A DNA stretch of 7,855 bases from Alphaproteobacteria bacterium (lineage in GTDB: Bacteria > Pseudomonadota > Alphaproteobacteria > Puniceispirillales > Puniceispirillaceae), in assembly GCA_022425565.1 (NCBI GenBank), contig JAKMFG010000080.1, positions 1 through 7,855 on the forward strand, written 5' to 3'. The notes below the pieces were generated by a model. It had not been told where the DNA came from and did no database searches. It saw only the letters and a list, made by a program, of their open reading frames with translations. This document shows positions 1 to 6,673 of the stretch, piece after piece (the first letter of the stretch is position 1; each line of letters begins with the position of its first letter). The translations under genes were made by a program, and so were the position numbers.

Positions 1-98
1 GGCTGGGGCTGGGCATCGTCAGACGTATTGCCAGCGACGTCGTGTTTGAACCGACATCTTCGGGAAATCGCGCTATATTGCGGTTCACGGCTGACTGA
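1..98 (+). CDS. C-terminal end of an RsbW-like / histidine-kinase-type ATPase (5' truncated by window edge)
   Basis: Reading from base 3, the frame is open from the left edge to a TGA at 96-98. It encodes about 31 residues beginning LGLGIVRRIASDVVFEP and ending GNRAILRFTAD. A G-L-G-L-x-I-V/I-R-x-[IL]-A stretch, then a short acidic/hydrophobic strand, a G-N turn and a final beta strand, is the typical end of a GHKL (HATPase_c) domain. It most resembles anti-sigma factor serine kinases of the RsbW/SpoIIAB type, in which this is the last helix and strand. These proteins bind ATP and hold or release a sigma factor by partner switching. The ATP-binding N box lies outside the window, so a histidine kinase remains possible. 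The gene ends 28 nt before the HD-domain gene on the same strand, suggesting an operon. Confidence 0.6.
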   Translation, partial: LGLGIVRRIASDVVFEPTSSGNRAILRFTAD

Positions 99-126
99 TC
101 CTGATTGTTCAAGGTGCCACCACCGC

Positions 127-945
127 ATGATCTCCCCGCTTCGACAACGCTTTGCGCCGCTGCCAGCGACCCCGGGGTATGTGCTTCGCCAATGGCCAAG
201 GGCGGTCGGTATGATGCAGCTTGTCGGGTTTTCCCGCCCCTGCAGCCGGCGTGACCTCGCCAGCATCTGCCGGTGGGCCGGATTATCGGAAAATGGACAA
301 TCAAAAAACGGGCTGTCAGACCGGGCGGTCTCCCGGCTCGTCACTCTTGCCGCGCGGCAGGGACCCGGAAACAGATATCACCATTCCGGCCATTTTGCGC
401 ATGTTGTGATGGCGGCGGCCATTCTTGCCGGCTCTGACGGGCTGCGCGCCCATGATCGCGACCTGCTGGTGGTGGCGGCGCTGATCCATGATCTGAACCA
501 TCTGGGAAAGCGCTCGTCAAAACGTCTCTTCCACCAGGAACGGCAGTCGGCTACGGCTGCACGCCGCATAATTATCGGGGCTGGCGCAGATGCCCGGCTG
601 GCAGCCCGGCTGGAGAAGCTGTTAATTGCCACCGCGCTGACAGATGACGCCTTGCGCATGACCATTCTTGCGTCTGATCCGTTGGCACGGCTTCTTGCCG
701 ATGCCGATATTTTTGCCTCGGTGAGCTATCGGCGGGATATCGCTCTTGGACTGACCAGAAATCTGAAACTGGAGCAGCGGATTCCTGGCAAGGCAGATGA
801 TCTTCTCCGGCATTTTGCCGGGCGCATCGGAAAGGTGGGGTTGCATTCCGGTGCCGGCCGAAGACTGCTGGCGTCAACGGTCGCGTCGCGACAGGCGGGG
901 CTGAACACTGTCGCGGTTGATGATGTGGGAGACGTTGTGGCATGA
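127..945 (+). CDS. HD-domain metal-dependent phosphohydrolase, cyclic-nucleotide-phosphodiesterase-like
   Basis: A 272-aa protein from ATG 127. The frame is open further upstream, but that part overlaps the preceding ATPase gene. AAGGTG at 111-116 is a plausible ribosome site for ATG 127; ATG 211, with AAGGG about 8 nt upstream, is the main alternative. Visible metal motifs (numbered from 127) are YHHSGH with histidines at about 85, 86 and 89, HDLNH at 121-125, and a later LLADADIF with aspartates at about 192 and 194. The pattern YH-x3-H, HD-x2-H-x-G and a late A-D resembles class I 3',5'-cyclic-nucleotide phosphodiesterases more than generic HD proteins such as SpoT. Hydrolysis of a nucleotide or phosphoester is therefore likely; the substrate is unknown. 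No membrane segment or signal peptide is seen, so it should be cytoplasmic. It follows an anti-sigma-like ATPase by 28 nt and overlaps the next gene by 4 nt (ATGA). The ~80 residues before the HD core are not recognised. Confidence 0.75.
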   Translation: MISPLRQRFAPLPATPGYVLRQWPRAVGMMQLVGFSRPCSRRDLASICRWAGLSENGQSKNGLSDRAVSRLVTLAARQGPGNRYHHSGHFAHVVMAAAILAGSDGLRAHDRDLLVVAALIHDLNHLGKRSSKRLFHQERQSATAARRIIIGAGADARLAARLEKLLIATALTDDALRMTILASDPLARLLADADIFASVSYRRDIALGLTRNLKLEQRIPGKADDLLRHFAGRIGKVGLHSGAGRRLLASTVASRQAGLNTVAVDDVGDVVA

Positions 946-1181
946 GCTCCCTTACTTACTGTAAAGACTGTGTTTTCTGGGATATTACCCATGCTGGCAC
1001 CACCACGCGCGCGCGCGAGGGACGCTGCCGCAGGCATGCGCCAACCCCGCAATCTGATGATATCAATCAGGATAATGGAACGGTCTGGCCGGCGACGTTT
1101 GATGATGACTGGTGCGGCGAGGGCCGCCGCCCGGGCGACATCGCCGAGGAGTTTCTGGTCGATCCCGCACCGCGTGCCTGA
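942..1181 (+). CDS. Small four-cysteine, probably metal-binding protein
   Basis: A 79-aa protein whose ATG overlaps the stop of the HD gene in an ATGA arrangement, so translation is probably coupled. It begins YCKDCVFW, with Cys7 and Cys10 spaced CxxC, followed by GRCRRHAP (Cys29) and WPATFDDDWCGE (Cys58). C-x2-C, then C-R-R-x-x-P, then W-P-x-T-x3-D-W-C-G is a recurring layout in small uncharacterised bacterial and phage proteins. Four cysteines can hold one zinc or an iron-sulfur centre. The C-terminal tail is acidic and unstructured-looking. No DNA-binding or enzymatic motif is visible. The metal and the role are unknown; linkage to the HD hydrolase suggests a shared function but does not prove it. 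CXXC plus conserved tryptophans makes a chance reading frame unlikely. Confidence 0.75.
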   Translation: MSSLTYCKDCVFWDITHAGTTTRAREGRCRRHAPTPQSDDINQDNGTVWPATFDDDWCGEGRRPGDIAEEFLVDPAPRA

Positions 1182-1348
1182 GCCTTATCAAAAAGCCATT
1201 TTACCGGCCAAAGTTGCAAGGTTGCTTGAAGAGGCTTGGAGTCGCCCCATGTTTTTTTTGCAGAAAATAGTAAATGGCTGTACTTCTCAGTCGTTCTGGT
1301 TAAGCCACGGTCTTAGTTGCATCCGTTGCGTTGGCATGGAGGGCAGTG

Positions 1349-2053
1349 ATGAGTGAAGGCAAGGCAATCTTTGTCGGTAATATCAAGGGCGGCGTGGGCA
1401 AGAGCACACTGGCCGTGTACTTGACAGATTATCTGCGCAATCGTTACCAGCGTCGGCCAGTCATGCTGCTCGACACGGACCCGCAGGGTACTGCATTCGA
1501 GATGATGCAGCCGCATAGCCGCGCCGACGACATCAAGTTTCTTCCCATTGGCGACCGTTATGACGGCGTGAGCATGACAACGCTGGACGGCATTCTGCGT
1601 CGCATGCTCTCGCAGGACGATGCCGTCACCATCGTCGATACCGGTGCGGGCAAGCTTGGCAATGTCTGGCAGATGGCGATGCTGTGCAGCACGGTTCTGG
1701 TGCCGACCTCAATGTCCTGGACAGACCTGCGTCCGACAATCGATTTCATCAAGGAACTCGACGACCGCAAGGAAGATTACGGCGTCGTCAATCCGCATAT
1801 CGTCGTGGTGCCGAACCGCACCTCGCCGGCACAGAAGAATTTCAGCCAGCTCGCCGATGCTCTGGAGGAGGTGAACGCCATCATGGCGCCGCCGATTTCC
1901 GATTTGTCGGTGGCGCGTAACCACGGGCGTGATTTCCAGGGAATTGAAGCTGTCGCCGGCACCCGATTCCGCGAGGAGATCGAACGTCTCGGTGAGTTCA
2001 TCATCGATTACGTGATCAGCGGCGAGCTCGACCGCATCTACCAGACAGCCTGA
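1349..2053 (+). CDS. Orphan ParA/MinD-family P-loop ATPase
   Basis: A 234-aa protein starting at ATG 1349, with GGAGGG at 1338-1343 placed 5 nt upstream; an upstream in-frame TTG at 1331 lacks such a site. The deviant Walker A motif KGGVGKST is at residues 13-20, with the signature lysine at 13. The switch region LLDTDPQGTA is at about 40-49 and Walker B TIVDTGAG at about 94-101. These define the ParA/MinD/Soj family, whose members dimerise on ATP and bind DNA or membrane to position cargo. Its length matches short ParA proteins without an N-terminal HTH domain, so autoregulation by direct promoter binding is not expected. There is no MinD-type amphipathic tail at the C-terminus. No ParB, centromere-like repeats or obvious cargo gene adjoins it: upstream is a four-cysteine gene and downstream a convergent oxygenase. 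It is therefore an orphan whose cargo is unknown, perhaps a plasmid relic or a cell-organisation ATPase. Confidence 0.9.
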   Translation: MSEGKAIFVGNIKGGVGKSTLAVYLTDYLRNRYQRRPVMLLDTDPQGTAFEMMQPHSRADDIKFLPIGDRYDGVSMTTLDGILRRMLSQDDAVTIVDTGAGKLGNVWQMAMLCSTVLVPTSMSWTDLRPTIDFIKELDDRKEDYGVVNPHIVVVPNRTSPAQKNFSQLADALEEVNAIMAPPISDLSVARNHGRDFQGIEAVAGTRFREEIERLGEFIIDYVISGELDRIYQTA

Positions 2054-2085
2054 TATAACGCGTTTGCGGTTATGCCGGCGCCTGA

Positions 2086-3219
2086 TCAGGCACTGAGCGC
2101 CGATGCCACCCAGGAATGGAAATGGTGCGTCGGTGGGTCCATGACGGCCGAGAATTTGCCGCCATCATATCCCGATGCATCCCGTCCGCGCAGCATGCCT
2201 TCAACGACATCCACATCTTCGGCAAACACGGTCTGCCACATCGCCGTGTTGGTTGCCCGCATCTCGACATATTCATCGCCGCGAACAGACTCATCCGCGT
2301 AATAGATCTCGACTTGCTCTACCGTGCGGCCATTGCCGTCTGGCAGCAGCAGGATGGCAAAGGCGTGATCATTGTGAACGCCAAGCAGGACATTCGGGAA
2401 GAGGGCGATGTATTCGGCGCCCGCGTCCCATTTCGACGACAGGCCTTCGAAATGGGGAAAACGGTGCCCGTCAGCGCTGATCTGAGGCTGGTAGACAAGC
2501 GTTCCCTGTCCGGCAAAGCTGCTGGCGTCGAGGATGTTATAGTGGTCCTCCAGCCGCGAATAGCTGTTCAGGTCGGGATGGACAAAGGGAAGGTGATAGG
2601 ATTCGCAGTAATTCTCGACTGCGAGCTTCCAGTTGCAATCAAGCGTGAAGCTGATCGAGCTGTCCTCGCCGGTATGGACCAGCGGTTTCTCGAATTCCTT
2701 CCATCGTTCGATCAGGTCACCGGCTGCGGTCTCGAAAGCCGGTGCCGTGCCGCCGATATTGACGAAGATGACATCGCGCCAGACATGCGCCCGCACACTG
2801 ATCAGCGGCAGGTCGCAATGGTTGACGCTCTCGTGGCTGTCGATGCCGGATCCGCCGACATGCGGCGTGCGGCGCAGCTGTCCGTCCAGATCGTAAGCCC
2901 AGGCGTGGTAGGGACAGGTGATCGGGCCGCGCAGCTGGCGCGGCTCGTCGACGAGGATCATGCCGCGGTGGCGGCATACATTCTCGAACACGTTGATCTT
3001 GCCTTCGGCGTTACGCACCATCAGCAGTGGTGTGCCGAGAAAATCGACAGGCTTGACCATGCCCGGGCGCGGAATATCCTTGCCGAAACCTATGGCTGCC
3101 CAGTTGTCGCGGAAAAGGGTGTTACGCTCATGGGTGAACATGGCGTCGTCGACATAACAGGCGTTCGGAAGCCCGTTTGCCGTTTCGATGGGGGACATCA
3201 CGTTGCGCAGGTCGATCAT
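2086..3219 (-). CDS. Rieske non-heme iron oxygenase, large (alpha) subunit, GbcA/CntA-like
   Basis: A 377-aa protein from the ATG at 3219. The frame is open to 3348, but longer forms would run into the divergent selO start and add no recognisable sequence; no strong ribosome site marks any start. The Rieske 2Fe-2S motif is CRHRG (Cys82, His84) and CPYHAWAYD (Cys102, His105). The mononuclear iron site is in WKLAVENYCESYHLPFVHPDL, with His209 and His214 as ligands and the third carboxylate probably in FAEDVD near 335. A glutamate in E-N-Y-x-E-x-Y-H, where aromatic-ring dioxygenases carry aspartate, is shared with glycine-betaine, stachydrine and carnitine monooxygenases. N-demethylation or hydroxylation of a quaternary amine is thus a fair guess, not a demonstration. 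The reductase partner (FMN/ferredoxin type) is not encoded nearby and must act in trans. The gene converges on parA, with only 32 nt between stops. Confidence 0.88.
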   Translation of the reverse strand: MIDLRNVMSPIETANGLPNACYVDDAMFTHERNTLFRDNWAAIGFGKDIPRPGMVKPVDFLGTPLLMVRNAEGKINVFENVCRHRGMILVDEPRQLRGPITCPYHAWAYDLDGQLRRTPHVGGSGIDSHESVNHCDLPLISVRAHVWRDVIFVNIGGTAPAFETAAGDLIERWKEFEKPLVHTGEDSSISFTLDCNWKLAVENYCESYHLPFVHPDLNSYSRLEDHYNILDASSFAGQGTLVYQPQISADGHRFPHFEGLSSKWDAGAEYIALFPNVLLGVHNDHAFAILLLPDGNGRTVEQVEIYYADESVRGDEYVEMRATNTAMWQTVFAEDVDVVEGMLRGRDASGYDGGKFSAVMDPPTHHFHSWVASALSA

Positions 3220-3323
3220 GGCGGTTATCTCATGCCAGAGTTGTGTCTCGCCGGAATTTCGCATCGAAAATCTATTGTGGCAACCCGACTTGTACATCGT
3301 GCCTGTGAAAGGGAATATGGTTG
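3220..3323. promoter_or_regulatory. Divergent promoter region between the oxygenase and selO
   Basis: The 104 bp between the two divergent starts must contain both promoters. On the minus strand the best candidate is a -35-like TGTACA (3291-3296) and a -10-like TAGATT (plus strand AATCTA, 3269-3274) separated by 16 bp, giving a leader of roughly 43 nt before the oxygenase ATG. For selO the ribosome site AAGGGA lies at 3309-3314, but no convincing -10/-35 pair is seen on the plus strand. All of this is by eye. Confidence 0.35.
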
Positions 3324-4709
3324 ATGACTGAAGACCGCGCCGCGCCAATCCATCTTGATCTCGACGACCGCTTCTACCGGCGTGTCGAGGCCGCTCCGTT
3401 TCCGCAGCACATCCTTCGCTGGCGAAATGACCGCGCTGCGACGACTGTCGGTCTTGATGCTCTGGATGATGCTGCCTGGGTGGATCATTTTGGCCGCTTT
3501 GCGCCGCTTCCCGGCAATATCAAGGCCCCGCTTGCGCTGTGTTATCACGGCCACCAGTTCGGTCACTACAACCATGAGCTTGGCGACGGGCGTGGGTTCC
3601 TGTTTGCCCAGCTGCGTGCTGAAGACGGGCGCATTCTGGATCTGGGGACCAAGGGGTCGGGCCAGACACCGTTTTCGCGGACAGCCGACGGGCGCCTGAC
3701 GTTAAAGGGTGCGGTGCGCGAAATCATGGCGACCGAGTTGCTGGAGGCGCTTGGCGTCAATACATCGAAGACTTTTTCGGTGGTCGAAACCGGCGAGTCG
3801 CTGCAGCGACATGATGAGCCCTCGCCGACCCGCGCCGCGGTCATGGTGCGGCTGTCTCACGGCCATATTCGCATCGGCAGTTTTCAGAGATGCCGTTATC
3901 TGGAGGATGTCGAAGGCATCGAGATGCTGATGCGGCATACGGCGCGACATCATTTTGCCGAAGAGCTTGATGCCGATGCCCCGGTGAATGACCTCGCCCC
4001 GGCCTTTCTTGCAACAGTGGCGGCGCGCATCGCCGCCACGGCGGGGTCCTGGATGGCGGCGGGCTTTGTCCATGGGGTTCTGAACACCGACAACTTCAAT
4101 GTGACCGGCGAGAGCTTCGATTACGGTCCCTGGCGGTTCCTGCCACGTTTCGACCCGTCCTTCACCGCGGCTTATTTCGACAATGGCGGCCGCTATGCCT
4201 ATGGCCGGCAGCCGGAAGCCAGCCTGTGGGCCGTCTGCCGTCTTGCCGACTGCCTTGTCCCGTTTGGTGGGACGGAACCGCTGGAGAAGGTGCTTGCCGA
4301 TTTTTATCCGCGTCTGGAACTGCGGCTGCAGCGGAACCTTTGCTGGCGGCTTGGTGTGGAGGCAAGCGAAGAAACCGGAAAGCATGTCGTGCGCAGCCTG
4401 TTTGAGGCCGCCCGCGGCAGCGAGACACCCTTTGCCCAGATAATCCATGACTGGTATGGCGGCAAGCAGCGACGCGGGCGCTATGACGGTGCGGGCTGGC
4501 AGGAATTTGCCACGCATATGGCCGCTACCACGCCGCTGCCGCAGGCCGGCGATCCCTGGTTCGAGCGTGAGGAGGCGATCTGGCTGCCGATCGAGCTGGT
4601 CGAGAGCTTGTGGGAGCCGATTGCCATGCATGATGACTGGACGCCACTCTATGCCAAGATCGACGAGATCAGGGAGCTTGGCGCACGGCTGCGGGGCGAG
4701 GCGGCCTAG
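3324..4709 (+). CDS. selO: SelO/YdiU-family protein adenylyltransferase (pseudokinase AMPylase), divergent C-terminus
   Basis: A 461-aa protein from ATG 3324; an adjoining TTG at 3321 would add one residue. SelO proteins have a kinase fold that binds ATP upside down and transfers AMP to Ser/Thr/Tyr of target proteins, with a role in redox stress. Family blocks are present in order: YHGHQFGHYNHELGDGRG at 74-91; LGTKGSGQTPFSRTADGR at 107-124, whose Lys110 corresponds to the ATP-binding lysine; VRLSHGHIRIGSF near 175-187 with the phosphate-binding arginine; and GFVHGVLNTDNFNV at 247-260 followed by FDYGPWRFL, supplying the metal-binding Asn/Asp residues including Asp256 and Asp266. The last ~130 residues do not resemble the classic E. 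coli-type ending, and the C-terminal cysteine or selenocysteine typical of SelO is absent (it ends in LRGEAA). It is slightly shorter than the usual ~480 residues. Catalytic activity looks intact; redox control through the terminal cysteine looks lost. Confidence 0.88.
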   Translation: MTEDRAAPIHLDLDDRFYRRVEAAPFPQHILRWRNDRAATTVGLDALDDAAWVDHFGRFAPLPGNIKAPLALCYHGHQFGHYNHELGDGRGFLFAQLRAEDGRILDLGTKGSGQTPFSRTADGRLTLKGAVREIMATELLEALGVNTSKTFSVVETGESLQRHDEPSPTRAAVMVRLSHGHIRIGSFQRCRYLEDVEGIEMLMRHTARHHFAEELDADAPVNDLAPAFLATVAARIAATAGSWMAAGFVHGVLNTDNFNVTGESFDYGPWRFLPRFDPSFTAAYFDNGGRYAYGRQPEASLWAVCRLADCLVPFGGTEPLEKVLADFYPRLELRLQRNLCWRLGVEASEETGKHVVRSLFEAARGSETPFAQIIHDWYGGKQRRGRYDGAGWQEFATHMAATTPLPQAGDPWFEREEAIWLPIELVESLWEPIAMHDDWTPLYAKIDEIRELGARLRGEAA

Positions 4710-4740
4710 CGCACCGCTCTCCTGTAGCTGATTTGGCGCT

Positions 4741-5199
4741 TCAGTTGGTGGGCGGGGCAAGCGAACGCGTGAACACCTCGCGCATCACGAAGCTGCTTTC
4801 CATCCGCAGCACATGCGGCAGTGCCGAGAGCTTTTCGGCGTGGAGCCGTCCGAAATCGCCGACATCGCGCGCCGCAACCCTCAGGATATAGTCGCTTTCA
4901 CCGGCAATCAGGAAGCAGGCAAGAACCTGCGGAATCTTGGCTGCTGCCGCCTCGAATTCGGCCAGCATCTCGGCGGATTGCCCCTCGAGGGTGATCTGCA
5001 TGAGCACCAGCACTTCATGCCCGAGTTTCGCCGCGTTCAGCGAGGCGTTGTAGCTGTCGATTACGCCGGACTGTTCAAGGAGATTGACCCGGCGAAGGCA
5101 GGCTGAAGGAGAGAGCCCTACCGCGGCTGCCAGCTCGACATTCGATATGCGTGCGTTTTCCTGAAGCCGAAGCAGGATGTCACTGTCGATCCGGTCCAT
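4741..5199 (-). CDS. Lrp/AsnC-family transcription regulator, probably of alanine dehydrogenase
   Basis: A 152-aa protein from ATG 5199, with an excellent purine run AAAGGGGGG (plus strand 5205-5213) just upstream. The N-terminus MDRIDSDILLRLQENARISN and the helix-turn-helix VELAAAVGLSPSACLRRVNLLE (residues ~20-42) are the standard AsnC-type winged HTH. A linker and a RAM ligand-binding domain follow (VLVLMQITLEG, then GESDYILRVAARD near 100-112). Such proteins form dimers and octamers and respond to amino acids. The gene is divergent from ald, an arrangement known for AldR/Lrp regulators that sense alanine and control ald. Regulation of ald, plus autoregulation from the shared intergenic region, is therefore likely. 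It converges on selO with 31 nt between stop codons and no obvious terminator. Confidence 0.92.
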   Translation of the reverse strand: MDRIDSDILLRLQENARISNVELAAAVGLSPSACLRRVNLLEQSGVIDSYNASLNAAKLGHEVLVLMQITLEGQSAEMLAEFEAAAAKIPQVLACFLIAGESDYILRVAARDVGDFGRLHAEKLSALPHVLRMESSFVMREVFTRSLAPPTN

Positions 5200-5529
5200 G
5201 AACGCCCCCCTTTGATGCTGATGATGCGCCCGGTTGCAGGCGGTATGGAATGTCCATCTAAATTTATAGAATTATATATCATATATCTCCATAAATTTCG
5301 TGATTAATTGCGCATATTTATTGGTATTGGCGCAAGAAAGGCGGGAAATTGATCGAAATTCGGCATATTGTACCATCCAATGGCTGGCGAGTTGACGGTC
5401 TTTTCCCGAGCGTCGCGCGCCACGAAGGAGAGCCAGACATAGGGGCCATGAATCCGGCCCAAACAAGGGACGAGCCGACCACCGGCCTTTGCCGCAGGTT
5501 CGGTCAATATCAGTGTCAGGAGAGACATC
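5200..5529. promoter_or_regulatory. Divergent control region between the Lrp-type regulator and ald
   Basis: A 330-bp gene-free interval. The half next to the regulator has a striking AT-rich island at about 5257-5335, unlike the surrounding GC-rich DNA. The half next to ald is GC-rich and has no convincing reading frame. A weak plus-strand promoter candidate is TTGATC at 5349-5354 with TACCAT at 5371-5376 (16-bp spacer), which would give ald a leader of about 150 nt. The ald ribosome site AGGAGA is at 5518-5523. A minus-strand TATAAT lies inside the AT-rich island but has no good -35 partner. The promoter calls are tentative. Confidence 0.5.
5245..5298. promoter_or_regulatory. Cluster of inverted repeats, candidate Lrp-type operators
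   Basis: Three symmetric elements lie side by side. ATGGA-ATG-TCCAT is at 5245-5257. TCTA-N6-TAGA is at 5257-5270. AAATTTAT at 5260-5267 is mirrored by ATAAATTT at 5291-5298. Between the last two arms the heptamer ATATATC is repeated in tandem at 5274-5287. Lrp/AsnC proteins bind AT-rich, imperfectly palindromic sites, often several in phase so that DNA wraps an octamer. The position 45-100 bp upstream of the regulator's own start fits autoregulation. Binding itself is inference. Confidence 0.45.
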
Positions 5530-6621
5530 ATGCTTATCGGTGTTCCAAAGGAAATTAAAGTTCGTGAATCGCGTGTAGGCCTTGTGCCGAATTCGGTTGC
5601 TGAACTGACCGGACGTGGTCACAGCGTACTTGTCGAGACGGGCGCAGGCGCCGGCATCGGTGCGGGTGACGATGTCTACCGCGCTGCTGGCGCGGAAATC
5701 GTGGCCAGCGCCGCCGACGTCTTCGCAAAGGCGGAGATGATCGTGAAGGTAAAGGAACCCCAGCCGAACGAGTGGGTGCAATTGTCGGCTGACCAGATCC
5801 TGTTCACCTATCTCCATCTCGCAGCCGATATGGCACAGACCCGCGGCCTGATGGATTCCGGATGCACGGCGATCGCCTATGAGACCATCACCGACGATGC
5901 CGGCGGGCTGCCGCTGCTGGCACCGATGAGCGAGGTTGCCGGGCGCCTGTCCGTGATCGAGGGTGCTGCCAACCTCAAGGCGAATGCCGGTGGTCGCGGC
6001 CTGCTGATCTCGGGCGTTCCGGGAACATCGCCTGCCGAGGTTGTGGTCATTGGTGGCGGTGTTGTCGGGACAAACGCCGCGAAAATGGCAATCGGCCTTG
6101 GTGCGCGGGTGACCGTGCTCGACCGTTCGGTGCCGCGTCTTCGCCAGCTCGACGACATCTTCGGCAATGCCATCACCACCCGTTATTCCAGCCGCGCCAT
6201 TGTTGAGGAGGTCTGCCGTGAAGCCGACCTCGTCATCGGTGCCGTGCTGATCCCGGGTGCCAGTGCGCCGAAGCTGATCTCGCGTGACTTCCTGTCATCG
6301 ATGAAGCCGGGTTCGGTCATTGTCGACGTCGCCATTGACCAGGGCGGCTGTTTCGAGACCTCGCGTGCGACAACGCATGACGACCCGACCTACATTGTCG
6401 ACGGTGTCGTGCATTATTGCGTTGCCAACATGCCAGGCTCGGTGCCGCTGACCTCGTCGGAAGCGCTGAACAACGCGACCCTGCCGCATGTGCTGGCCCT
6501 TGCCGAGCATGGTGTGGCCGCGCTGGATCGCGACCCGCATCTTGCCAACGGTCTGAATGTGCGTGGTGGCGAAGTCACCTTCGATGCGGTTCTCGAGGCC
6601 ATGCAGGCAGAGGCCGCCTGA
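5530..6621 (+). CDS. ald: Alanine dehydrogenase (NAD-dependent)
   Basis: A 363-aa protein from ATG 5530 with AGGAGA 6 nt upstream. It catalyses the reversible oxidative deamination of L-alanine to pyruvate, ammonia and NADH in the cytoplasm, allowing growth on alanine or ammonia assimilation. Family landmarks are all in place: MLIGVPKEIK at the start, Arg15 in RESRVGL, Lys75 in KVKEP, His96 in TYLHLA, PMSEVAGR at 132-139, the Rossmann glycines GGGVVG at 175-180 followed by the ribose-binding Asp198 (VLD), Asp270 in DVAIDQGG, and VANMPG near 298-303. Arg15, Lys75, His96 and Asp270 match the pyruvate-binding and catalytic residues of characterised enzymes. Length is close to the usual ~370. It is divergent from an Lrp-type regulator and followed 52 bp later by a strong terminator hairpin, so it is probably transcribed alone. 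Confidence 0.97.
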   Translation: MLIGVPKEIKVRESRVGLVPNSVAELTGRGHSVLVETGAGAGIGAGDDVYRAAGAEIVASAADVFAKAEMIVKVKEPQPNEWVQLSADQILFTYLHLAADMAQTRGLMDSGCTAIAYETITDDAGGLPLLAPMSEVAGRLSVIEGAANLKANAGGRGLLISGVPGTSPAEVVVIGGGVVGTNAAKMAIGLGARVTVLDRSVPRLRQLDDIFGNAITTRYSSRAIVEEVCREADLVIGAVLIPGASAPKLISRDFLSSMKPGSVIVDVAIDQGGCFETSRATTHDDPTYIVDGVVHYCVANMPGSVPLTSSEALNNATLPHVLALAEHGVAALDRDPHLANGLNVRGGEVTFDAVLEAMQAEAA

Positions 6622-6673
6622 GGGCAGCAAGGCTTGATGCCGGTCTGACGACCGTAAAAGTTTCCTCCGAGTG

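Noticed and set aside
51..79. Promoter-like CCGACA / TATATT with 17-bp spacing
   Set aside because: Lies inside the end of the upstream coding region; both boxes are only partial matches, and an operon explains expression of the HD gene.
28..126. Upstream extension of the HD gene to TTG 28
   Set aside because: It overlaps a recognisable ATPase C-terminus in another frame, has no ribosome site and adds no family sequence; ATG 127 fits better.
970..1356. 128-aa reading frame overlapping the four-cysteine gene
   Set aside because: Out of frame with the conserved cysteine protein, low-complexity start, no family resemblance and no ribosome site.
2080..2091. Perfect palindrome GCCTGATCAGGC across the oxygenase stop, as a shared terminator
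   Set aside because: Only a 4-bp stem with a 4-nt loop is possible and there is no T tract on either strand; probably chance.
2116..3324. Long plus-strand frame opposite the Rieske oxygenase
   Set aside because: It is the antisense shadow of a gene with unmistakable Rieske and iron-site motifs; GC-rich coding DNA often leaves such open frames.
3702..4760. 352-aa minus-strand frame opposite selO
   Set aside because: Antisense shadow of a protein with full SelO motifs.
5349..5558. 69-aa frame in the ald leader as a leader peptide
   Set aside because: Overlaps the ald start in another frame, with no ribosome site and no run of alanine codons expected for attenuation.
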